Origin: Crocinitomicaceae bacterium
GTDB lineage: Bacteria; Bacteroidota; Bacteroidia; Flavobacteriales_D; Crocinitomicaceae
Direction of reading: 5' to 3'
Length of the DNA: 5,063 bases
NCBI GenBank assembly: GCA_030830385.1
Contig: JAURNA010000180.1
Span: 1-5,063, forward strand
Below the pieces are notes generated by a model. The model was not told where the DNA came from. It saw only the letters and a program-made list of their open reading frames with translations, and ran no database searches. Both the position numbers and the translations under genes were made by a program. Below, one piece after another: positions 1-5,063 of this stretch. How positions within the stretch are numbered: the first letter of the stretch is position 1; each line of letters begins with the position of its first letter.

Positions 1-174
1 ACAGCTGAAGACTTTTCGTATTACTCGCAGGAAATTCCCGTTTGCTTCTTCCGCCTGGGCGTAAGAAATGAAGCCATGGGAATCGTTCATGGTGTTCATC
101 ATCCCCAATTCGATATTGACCCTGAATCGTTAAAAAATGGTATCGAATTGCTATCGCTGGCTCCATTTTCCTAA
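1..174 (+). CDS. M20-family amidohydrolase, C-terminal end (partial)
   Basis: This is the last 57 residues of a zinc-dependent amidohydrolase of peptidase family M20, probably the M20D group (N-acyl-L-amino-acid amidohydrolase / hippurate hydrolase-like), which cleaves the amide bond of N-acylated amino acids in the cytoplasm. The frame is open from base 1 to a TAA at 172-174. Two family signatures are visible: AEDFSYY at residues 2-8, matching the 'GxEDFSYY/F' block, and VHHPQFDID at 32-40, matching the C-terminal 'HxPxFDFD' block. In M20 enzymes the first His of that block (here His33) is expected to be a metal ligand. The order and spacing of the two blocks fit an intact C-terminus. The remainder, including the other metal ligands, lies outside the window. 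It appears to be the first visible gene of a co-directional run, 13 bases ahead of the next likely start. The family call is firm; the substrate cannot be told from this piece. Confidence 0.88.
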   Translation, partial: TAEDFSYYSQEIPVCFFRLGVRNEAMGIVHGVHHPQFDIDPESLKNGIELLSLAPFS

Positions 175-178
175 ATTT

Positions 179-187
179 AGGAAGGAA
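179..187 (+). promoter_or_regulatory. Purine-rich ribosome-binding site favouring GTG start at 188
   Basis: AGGAAGGAA lies directly before GTG 188 and contains AGGA-type anti-16S complementarity. Its closest core, AGGAAG at 179-184, is only 3 bases from the start codon, which is short. It begins just after the stop of the M20 gene. It is used here, with the signal-peptide argument, to choose GTG 188 over the upstream ATG at 137. Confidence 0.4.
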
Positions 188-745
188 GTGAAACCCATTT
201 TGTATACCGTGTTTTGTACGCTCTTCCTTCTCGCATGCGAGGAGAAGAACCCCCTTCCCGAAGTGGATGCAGGTGACGTGCGCAACATCGGTTTACTCTC
301 AACAACGGAATACACAGTCGGAAAAGTAATCGTCGTGAACGATTCCGCAGTTGAATGGTACGAATTTGGCGACCGAAAAATCCTGATTAGTTGTCATGCA
401 AAAGTGAAGGCCGGTATTGACCTGAAAGAGCTGAAGGATGGCGCTATTAAAGTGGTCGGAAATACCATCAAAATTGAGCTTCCTCCTTCCAAAATCACCT
501 CGTTCACCATGGATCCGGGGGATATACACACCGAAATGGAGGATATCACGGGGTTCCGGAATGTTTTCACCCAAGAGGACAAGAATGCCTTTATGCGACA
601 AGGAGAAGAATCAATCCGGGATGAACTCGACAACACAAATATTCTGAAGGACGCCGAAGACAATGCAGTGGCATTCCTCGTTGATTTTTATACCCAACAG
701 GGCTTTGAGAAAGTAATTGTAAAAAGGGAATCGGATAAACAGTAA
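188..745 (+). CDS. DUF4230-family lipoprotein
   Basis: A 185-residue protein if translation starts at GTG 188. That start gives an N-terminus beginning (M)KPILYTV with a hydrophobic stretch and lipobox LLAC, so Cys17 would be lipidated and the mature protein begins CEEKN. The in-frame ATG at 137 would overlap the M20 gene by 38 bases and put 17 extra polar and aromatic residues, including FPKFRK, before the signal peptide, so I reject it. The mature part resembles DUF4230: a beta-rich half with EYTVGKVI, VKAGIDL (about 74-80) and LPPSKI (98-103), then a charged helical tail (about 130-173) and a final strand, EKVIVKRE. DUF4230 proteins are envelope proteins of unknown function, common in Bacteroidota. 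The stop overlaps the next start as TAATG, suggesting translational coupling. I infer an envelope location; the acidic residues after Cys would be compatible with surface export but are a weak signal. Confidence 0.82.
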   Translation: MKPILYTVFCTLFLLACEEKNPLPEVDAGDVRNIGLLSTTEYTVGKVIVVNDSAVEWYEFGDRKILISCHAKVKAGIDLKELKDGAIKVVGNTIKIELPPSKITSFTMDPGDIHTEMEDITGFRNVFTQEDKNAFMRQGEESIRDELDNTNILKDAEDNAVAFLVDFYTQQGFEKVIVKRESDKQ

Positions 746-1356
746 TGAACAACCAGAAGCGTTTGATCATAAACCTCGTTATTTTGACTGTAGTGGGCAC
801 GCTCGGCTACTTCGCCTACACCTGGATTTCCGGTTCAGCAGACGAAGAACTCAAAATTCAAGAAACCGAAAATAACATTCAATCCATTCGCACCATCGCT
901 GAAATCAGCACCGTGAATTACCGGGATGAGGTCGTGATTGATAGTGTTGAGTATTACGATACACCCGCGAACATTTACAATCCACTGGACTGGTACAGGA
1001 AGTACAATCGCGACGTGAAGCGACGTTTGACGCTAATCATCAAAGGTGATATTCGTTACGGACTTGATGTAGCGGATGAAAATTTCTCCGTAGAAAGCAC
1101 GGAAGACTCCCTGAAAATCGTCCTACCCGAACCGACATTACTGGATGTCATCCTTTCACCGAACCGGACCGAAGTTTACAAGGAAGAGGGAACGTGGAAC
1201 GACAATGAGCGCAAGCAGATGGAAATGAAGGGCAAGAAAAAGCTCATTTCCAATGCCGAAAAGTTCAAACTGAAGGAAAAAGCACGCGAAAATGCGTTAG
1301 AACTGCTAAATTCGATGATCAAAACAAATAAAAAAATCAGCATTCGATTTGAATAG
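745..1356 (+). CDS. DUF4230-family protein with N-terminal membrane anchor
   Basis: A 203-residue protein and second DUF4230 member, a divergent paralogue of the gene just upstream. Residues 7-28 form a single hydrophobic helix after MNNQKR, with no lipobox Cys, so it is probably anchored in the inner membrane with the domain in the periplasm. Shared landmarks with its neighbour, in the same order, are a beta-rich half with IRYGLDV (103-109, against VKAGIDL), a proline block LPEPTLLDV (127-135, against LPPSKITSF), and a long charged helical tail (about 153-193) rich in Lys and Glu, ending in the strand KKISIRFE. Compared with its neighbour it has a longer loop around YNPLDWYRKYNRDVKRR (78-94). 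ATG 745 overlaps the preceding TAA by one base. AAGGGAA near 724-730 is too far upstream to be a good ribosome-binding site, so coupling is likely. Function unknown. Confidence 0.82.
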   Translation: MNNQKRLIINLVILTVVGTLGYFAYTWISGSADEELKIQETENNIQSIRTIAEISTVNYRDEVVIDSVEYYDTPANIYNPLDWYRKYNRDVKRRLTLIIKGDIRYGLDVADENFSVESTEDSLKIVLPEPTLLDVILSPNRTEVYKEEGTWNDNERKQMEMKGKKKLISNAEKFKLKEKARENALELLNSMIKTNKKISIRFE

Positions 1357-1771
1357 AATTTTGCTCATATCAGCATTCACGCTCTCATTGATGTCTTGTG
1401 ATAAGGTGGAGCAGTCAAAAAAAAAACTCGACGGCATCTGGACAATCGTTTCGTACGAATACACAGATTCACAGGGTTTCAATTATTATCCGGAAGTAAA
1501 CGGTAAACTCTTTTTCGAAAACTGCGAAGGCAACCCATGCGCCTATACCATAGATATCCGTTTTACGCACAGTGTTGCCACGGGTGAACGAGTTGAGCAG
1601 GGAACCTACACTCTTGATGAGAAAGGGGAGATTATGGATTTGGTTCAAATTCTACCCGGAGGCCAAACCATCAACAAACCCAACAATAAAATCCTGTTGC
1701 TAACCAGAAACGATTTAAAAATTCAGTACTCCGAAAGTGGCGCTACGCACGAGTATATTTTTGAGAAATAG
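1349..1771 (+). CDS. Small lipocalin-like lipoprotein
   Basis: A 140-residue predicted lipoprotein from TTG 1349. The N-terminus (M)NRILLISAFTLSLMSC has a basic start, a hydrophobic core and lipobox LMSC, so Cys17 is the likely lipid site. No ATG or GTG upstream in frame is available, and the alternative TTG at 1361 would lose the Arg. The mature part starts with a short basic linker, then LDGIWTIVSYEY (27-38), the GxW strand typical of Bacteroidota lipocalin-like domains. Later strands end in NKILLLTRNDLKIQYSESG (113-131) and EYIFEK at the C-terminus, as in that family. A Cys pair, C59 and C64 (CEGNPC), could form a disulfide in the periplasm. The start lies 8 bases inside the preceding gene in another frame, so it is the last gene of the operon. 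Lipocalin-like folds often bind small hydrophobic molecules, but the ligand is unknown. The weak point is the TTG start without a clear ribosome-binding site. Confidence 0.72.
   Translation: MNRILLISAFTLSLMSCDKVEQSKKKLDGIWTIVSYEYTDSQGFNYYPEVNGKLFFENCEGNPCAYTIDIRFTHSVATGERVEQGTYTLDEKGEIMDLVQILPGGQTINKPNNKILLLTRNDLKIQYSESGATHEYIFEK
1417..1426 (+). repeat. Run of 10 A in the lipocalin-like gene
   Basis: Ten consecutive A residues encode the end of Ser and three Lys just after the lipidation Cys. A one-base slip here would move the frame out of the lipocalin domain, so the tract is a possible slippage site or sequencing-error hotspot. The frame as given reads through correctly. Confidence 0.9.
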
Positions 1772-2034
1772 ATTCGTTTAAGGCCATTCGATCCGTTTGA
1801 ACGCTACCGCAGCTTCATCCGGTACGTGACAAACCGGGTCAACATTCTCATCTTCAATTTCAACAATGATTTTGCTACCATCCAGCTTTCTCCAAAGCTT
1901 GTTTGGGTTGTCCTGCCCCAGCTTCAGAGCAGGTATACAACAAACCAACGAAAGAGGGGCGATTTTGTTGACCGGTTTTGAAACGATGGATTTCGCTTCT
2001 CTGTTTCATCTGACGATTAACATCTTCGCAAAAA
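1772..2034. other. Spacer between convergent genes, no clear terminator
   Basis: This stretch separates the stop of the plus-strand lipocalin-like gene from the stop of the minus-strand PKD gene. I looked for a stem with a T-run on either strand and found none convincing. The best stem is CCGGT/ACCGG (1819-1823 with 1833-1837, 9-base loop), with no T-run on either side. The only other content is the coding-like minus-strand frame described separately. A plus-strand frame across 1866-2054 has no family resemblance and runs into the 3' end of the PKD gene. Confidence 0.6.
1778..1948 (-). CDS. Possible small gene or gene remnant in the spacer
   Basis: On the minus strand a frame is open from 2005 to a TAA at 1778-1780. 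Its last 56 codons, from a TTG at 1946-1948, have a coding-like pattern with many G-first codons and a plausible acidic C-terminal segment: KLWRKLDGSKIIVEIEDEN, then VDPVCHVPDEAAVAFKRIEWP up to the stop (residues 36-56). There is no ATG or GTG in the open frame. Upstream of it, in the same frame, ATG 2021-2023 gives MLIVR and then hits TGA at 2006-2008. In a neighbouring frame ATG 2007-2009 opens 44 codons ending in TAG at 1875-1877, so a frameshift between the two frames is another way to make one longer gene. I do not recognise a family. It could be a decayed gene, a small gene with a TTG start, or chance. The codon pattern is what I see; everything else is inference. Confidence 0.27.
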   Translation of the reverse strand: MVCCIPALKLGQDNPNKLWRKLDGSKIIVEIEDENVDPVCHVPDEAAVAFKRIEWP

Positions 2035-5000
2035 TCAATCCCGTATCACGGTAACGTTCCCATGCTTCTCTATAAATTCGCCGTTGACCATAATGCCGGA
2101 AATTTTGTAGAAATAGACACCATCATTGACTCGATCTCCATTCATCGTGGTACCGTCCCACAGAATAACACTCGAACTGCCGTACACCTCTGAGACGATA
2201 TCCCCCCAACGGTTCAATATTATGAGATCATAGGTGTCGAAGATCGGAACAGGCAACGTGAAAAACTCGTTGATGTCGTCATCGTTGTCCGTAATCACAT
2301 TTGGCAATTCGAAAAAAGCGGTTACTATAACGGTATCTACATAGGTATCACTACAACCATTTTCATCCACAACTGTGAGTGTTACCGGATAGCTTCCCGG
2401 AAGCTCAAATACGTTGATAACGTCGTTGGGGGCGCTTTCTGTGAAGATCGTATCCGACATGTTCCAATTCCAGGAAATGATCGTTGCATCGGAAGATGAA
2501 CCTTCATCGAAATAGAAATTTGCTCCCATTGGGGCTTTTTCCGGAATCGGGGTAAAGAACGCATTGACATTTGAGAAAACAACATTGATGGGCACCAACG
2601 TGTCCGATACGTCACAGCCAAGAGAATCACTCAGCGTTATAACGGGAGTGAATATCCCTTCACCTGAATAGGTGTAATCGAACTGATTGGATTGACTTAT
2701 GACTTCTCCGTTTCCAAGCTGCCATTCTACATTGGTTACATCTGAGAGGTTATCAACCAAAAAGGTGAAGCTTGGATCGCAAACACTCCCGGTCGAAATC
2801 CACTGTGCCGTTCCCTCCGGGCCTGAAATAGTCAAGTAATCAACAAACTCTGTATCATCTGTACAACCGAACTCATCCGAGATAATCAACGATGCTGTAT
2901 ATGTTCCGGGGAACACATAGGTATTATTCGGATTTTGTAACGTGGATGAATTCCCATTTCCAAAGTCCCAGTCCCAGTTCGTCACTGTTCCATACGACTG
3001 ACTGTTATCCGTGAGTCCCGTAAATACGGGTGGACATGTAAATTCTCCCTGTTCATTCGTATTTGCTCCTGTGTGCACGTAGTTGAAATCTGCTGAAGGC
3101 AACGAAACTACAATGGTAGCGATGAGGGTGTCCTTACAGCCGTTTTGATCGGTTGCGATCAACTCAATGGTGTGTTCCACATGATCATACAAAGGGCTTG
3201 GTTCATCATCGAATTGACCGATGTAGTTTACGGCAATTGATTCCTGAGTACCGTCAATGAACCACTGATAATTCGTCGCACCGATACTCGTGTTGTTTGT
3301 TATGAAGTTTTCCAAATCACAGACAACATCGTCCACCGTAAATGATGCTGTTGGCTTTGTGATCGTCATATTCGCAAAGGTCGTTGGAGAAACACAACCA
3401 AATTCGTCCGTAGCTACAAGAGTTACCGTGTAAACACCCTCATCGTCGTAGTCAAAGGTTGTACTTGCATTCGTTGAAAGGGTTTGTGTGCTCATATCCG
3501 GAAATCCCCAATCGTATGAAGCGATCGGCACACCATTTCCAACGGTCGTTGAAGCATTGTCGTATGTAACCGTAATCGGCGCACACCCAACCGTGACGGT
3601 CGGAGAGATCACAGCCTGAGGCGGTGCAAGTACTTCAATGGGCACCGTCACCGAGTCTGCGCATCCTACTGAATTCGTTACCGATAGTTTTACTTCGTAG
3701 GTTCCGGATGTGTTGTAGGCATGTACGGAAGGCGTCAGTGTACTTGCAGAGCCATCGTCAAAATCAAATTCATACGTTCCCATCGGATGGGTCGACGTCT
3801 CATTTCCTGTAAACGTTATCGGACTGTTGACGCAGGCAGAATCGTTGGATAACAACATGTCTGCAACCGTCTGAGATATATGAATCGTTTGCTCCGTGCT
3901 GTCTTCGCAACCCGTCGTGTAATTGTAAATCACCTGTTCCACCACAAATGAGCCGTACGAGTTAAAATCATGGGAAACGGAGCCCTTATCGGGGTCGTCC
4001 AGCTCGGGATCATCAAGAATGGTTTGTGTACCATCTCCCCAATTCCAAATCATGAGCAAATCATCACTCAACTCACCGTGAATGGCCATATCTTGAAAGT
4101 AAATCGACGCCGGTAACGAACTGGGGTTACATACGAGGTATGCATCCGGAGTAAAGATGGAAATCGGTGCCAAGACGTAGACAGCTTGAGGTACTGTATG
4201 CGAAATGGCACATCCGTTCCAGTTTACAGTGAGCGTTACATCAAAATACCCTGTGTCCTGTGGGTACTGATGTGTTGGATTTTGATCGGTACTGGATCCG
4301 CCATCGCCAAAATCCCATGACCAGGTGACTTCTCCGGGGCCCGGAGTTCCAATAAATGTTGTTAAATCCGTGAAATCCCAGTTGCTTTTTGCACAGTCTG
4401 TCATTGGCGCAACTCCCCAGTCAACAATGGGTTCGGTTCCCACGGTAACTGTATCCACCCCGGTGATTGTAGCCGTGCAGCCATTCTGCGTAGTGATCGT
4501 GAGCGAAACCGTGTAGATACCCGTATTGTAAATATTCGGAGCAGGGTTCGATCCACTGGCCGTGTTTCCATCACCAAAATCCCAGTCCCAACTTACGATG
4601 GGGTCTGCTACCGGATTGGGCACAATGGAACTGTCCTGAAATGTGACTGTAAGCGGATCACAACCCGAGGAAACGTCCATTGAAAAGAGCGGTTCTATCG
4701 GTCTGACTGTGATGAATCCCGGGGCTGTTGTAAATCCACTGCAACCATTGTTATCGGTTACAGACAGCGTCACGGTATACGTACCATTTGCGGCGTAACT
4801 ATGAACCGGAGGGGTTGTTCCTGAAAATGTTCCACCGTCACCGAAATTCCAATTGAATGTTCCCGGGAAGCCCGAAGTATTCGTGAAGGTCACATCCAGC
4901 GGTGCACATCCAATATTCACATCGGCAGTAAACGTCGGTGTTGGCAAATCGTGAACGGTAATCGGAATCGTCTGAGAATCTGCGCATCCTGACGACGAAT

Positions 5001-5063
5001 TTTGAGAATTCAGTAATACATCGAACGTACCGGGTGTCGAATAAATATGCGTTGGATTCTGGA
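2035..5063 (-). CDS. Giant multi-PKD surface protein with T9SS type B sorting domain (5' end missing)
   Basis: The frame is open from the right edge of the window to TGA at 2035-2037; 1008 residues are visible, counted from the first full codon at 5061. The N-terminus and signal peptide lie outside; a TTG at 4945-4947 is not the start, because the PKD pattern continues upstream (QNPTHIYSTPGTFDVLL, residues 1-17). The visible part is a chain of beta-sandwich domains of the PKD type: a partial one (1-38), then ten at about 39-120, 121-208, 209-297, 298-396, 397-478, 479-568, 569-653, 654-746, 747-828 and 829-914. The WDFGDG signature is exact in domains 2, 3 and nearly so in 1 and 8. Residues 915-1008 are a gliding-motility-associated C-terminal domain, which sends proteins through the type IX secretion system. 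It is most likely a surface adhesin or structural stalk; no enzymatic domain is visible. Ligand unknown. It points toward the left-hand operon and shows no link to it. Confidence 0.93.
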   Translation of the reverse strand, partial: QNPTHIYSTPGTFDVLLNSQNSSSGCADSQTIPITVHDLPTPTFTADVNIGCAPLDVTFTNTSGFPGTFNWNFGDGGTFSGTTPPVHSYAANGTYTVTLSVTDNNGCSGFTTAPGFITVRPIEPLFSMDVSSGCDPLTVTFQDSSIVPNPVADPIVSWDWDFGDGNTASGSNPAPNIYNTGIYTVSLTITTQNGCTATITGVDTVTVGTEPIVDWGVAPMTDCAKSNWDFTDLTTFIGTPGPGEVTWSWDFGDGGSSTDQNPTHQYPQDTGYFDVTLTVNWNGCAISHTVPQAVYVLAPISIFTPDAYLVCNPSSLPASIYFQDMAIHGELSDDLLMIWNWGDGTQTILDDPELDDPDKGSVSHDFNSYGSFVVEQVIYNYTTGCEDSTEQTIHISQTVADMLLSNDSACVNSPITFTGNETSTHPMGTYEFDFDDGSASTLTPSVHAYNTSGTYEVKLSVTNSVGCADSVTVPIEVLAPPQAVISPTVTVGCAPITVTYDNASTTVGNGVPIASYDWGFPDMSTQTLSTNASTTFDYDDEGVYTVTLVATDEFGCVSPTTFANMTITKPTASFTVDDVVCDLENFITNNTSIGATNYQWFIDGTQESIAVNYIGQFDDEPSPLYDHVEHTIELIATDQNGCKDTLIATIVVSLPSADFNYVHTGANTNEQGEFTCPPVFTGLTDNSQSYGTVTNWDWDFGNGNSSTLQNPNNTYVFPGTYTASLIISDEFGCTDDTEFVDYLTISGPEGTAQWISTGSVCDPSFTFLVDNLSDVTNVEWQLGNGEVISQSNQFDYTYSGEGIFTPVITLSDSLGCDVSDTLVPINVVFSNVNAFFTPIPEKAPMGANFYFDEGSSSDATIISWNWNMSDTIFTESAPNDVINVFELPGSYPVTLTVVDENGCSDTYVDTVIVTAFFELPNVITDNDDDINEFFTLPVPIFDTYDLIILNRWGDIVSEVYGSSSVILWDGTTMNGDRVNDGVYFYKISGIMVNGEFIEKHGNVTVIRD
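2038..2319 (-). other. T9SS type B C-terminal sorting domain (protein domain)
   Basis: The last 94 residues (915-1008) match the gliding-motility-associated C-terminal domain (TIGR04131 type). Visible landmarks are the opening ELPNVITDNDDDINEFF (918-934), where the usual form is PNxFTPNGDGxNDxF; NRWG at 950-953; WDGT at 968-971; NDGVYFYKI near 979-987; and an ending HGNVTVIRD. In this family the domain directs outer-membrane passage through T9SS, commonly with a PorP/SprF-like partner; no such partner is in this window. The domain looks complete, because its final strand is followed at once by the stop. Confidence 0.9.
2320..5061 (-). repeat. Tandem PKD-domain array (ten complete, one partial)
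   Basis: Each unit is about 82-99 residues (246-297 bases). The usual pattern is a Cys near residue 14-20 (often GCAPL or GCDPL followed by VTF), then W-[DN]-F-G-D-G, an H-x-Y turn, G-x-Y-x-V-x-L, and a second Cys in NGC or FGC. From first to tenth, the units begin near 4947, 4701, 4437, 4170, 3873, 3627, 3357, 3102, 2823 and 2577 on the minus strand. Short DNA blocks coding the signature recur (for example near 2954, 4300, 4568 and 4835), but the units are well diverged in sequence, indicating old duplications and not recent copies. The signature is weakest in units 6, 7 and 10. Confidence 0.88.

Noticed and set aside
438..647. Second plus-strand frame inside the first DUF4230 gene
   Set aside because: Internal out-of-frame shadow with a Pro/Arg/Ser-rich translation and no start signals.
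299..663. Minus-strand frames across the first DUF4230 gene
   Set aside because: Antisense shadows of a gene with clear family landmarks; Cys/Phe/Ser-rich translations without domain features.
1817..1839. Stem CCGGT/ACCGG with 9-base loop as a terminator between convergent genes
   Set aside because: The stem is only 5 GC-rich pairs, with one wobble and one AT extension, and there is no T-run on either strand next to it.
1866..2054. Plus-strand frame of 62 codons from ATG 1866
   Set aside because: No recognisable domain and low-complexity Leu/Ser-rich translation; it overlaps the 3' end of the PKD gene and the more coding-like minus-strand frame.
3624..4516. Plus-strand frames opposite the PKD gene (3624-3812 and 4325-4516)
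   Set aside because: Antisense to repeated Val/Thr-rich coding sequence, which produces stop-poor opposite frames by composition; no domain seen.
4945..4947. TTG as the start of the PKD gene
   Set aside because: The same frame continues without a stop to the window edge and encodes another recognisable PKD half (QNPTHIYSTPGTF) plus a Cys in the expected place, and there is no signal peptide after the TTG.
2320..5061. PKD array as a CRISPR or DNA-level satellite
   Set aside because: The periodicity (about 246-297 bases) is of protein domains, unit lengths vary and DNA identity between units is limited to short blocks coding the signature.

Overview
The window looks like a chromosomal piece from a Bacteroidota bacterium, probably in or near the Flavobacteriia/Cytophagia. 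The strongest evidence is a very large multi-PKD secreted protein ending in a type B (gliding-motility-associated) C-terminal sorting domain, a type IX secretion (T9SS) signature of this phylum. Supporting signs are a pair of DUF4230 proteins, a lipocalin-like lipoprotein, and weak or absent Shine-Dalgarno sequences at most starts. Nothing here indicates a plasmid, phage or insertion sequence; there are no tRNA/rRNA genes, no CRISPR array and no transposase.

Layout. The left 1.77 kb is one tightly packed plus-strand unit: (1) the last 57 residues of an M20-family amidohydrolase (1-174); (2) a DUF4230 lipoprotein (best start GTG 188, end 745); (3) a second DUF4230 protein anchored by an N-terminal transmembrane helix (745-1356, stop and start overlapping as TAATG); (4) a small lipocalin-like lipoprotein (TTG 1349 to 1771, overlapping gene 3 by 8 bases). 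The gaps are 13, -1 and -8 bases, so genes 1-4 are probably co-transcribed. Any promoter lies left of the window.

The right 3 kb is one minus-strand gene running off the right edge, with at least 1008 residues in the window: ten complete PKD-type domains, part of an eleventh, then the T9SS type B sorting domain (stop at 2035-2037). The left unit and this gene converge on a 263-base spacer (1772-2034). The spacer holds no convincing terminator, but it does hold a minus-strand open frame with protein-like codon pattern and no good start, possibly a gene remnant or an unusual small gene.

How the parts relate. The PKD protein is almost certainly exported and attached to, or released from, the cell surface, acting as an adhesin-like or structural stalk. 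The two DUF4230 proteins and the lipocalin-like protein form a small envelope set of unknown function, with two lipid anchors and one membrane helix. I see no sequence link between the two halves beyond adjacency. I do not see a clear novel system; the points most worth a second look are the tandem DUF4230 pair with its overlapping lipocalin gene, the variant sorting-domain motif, the cysteine pattern of the PKD array, and the coding-like spacer.
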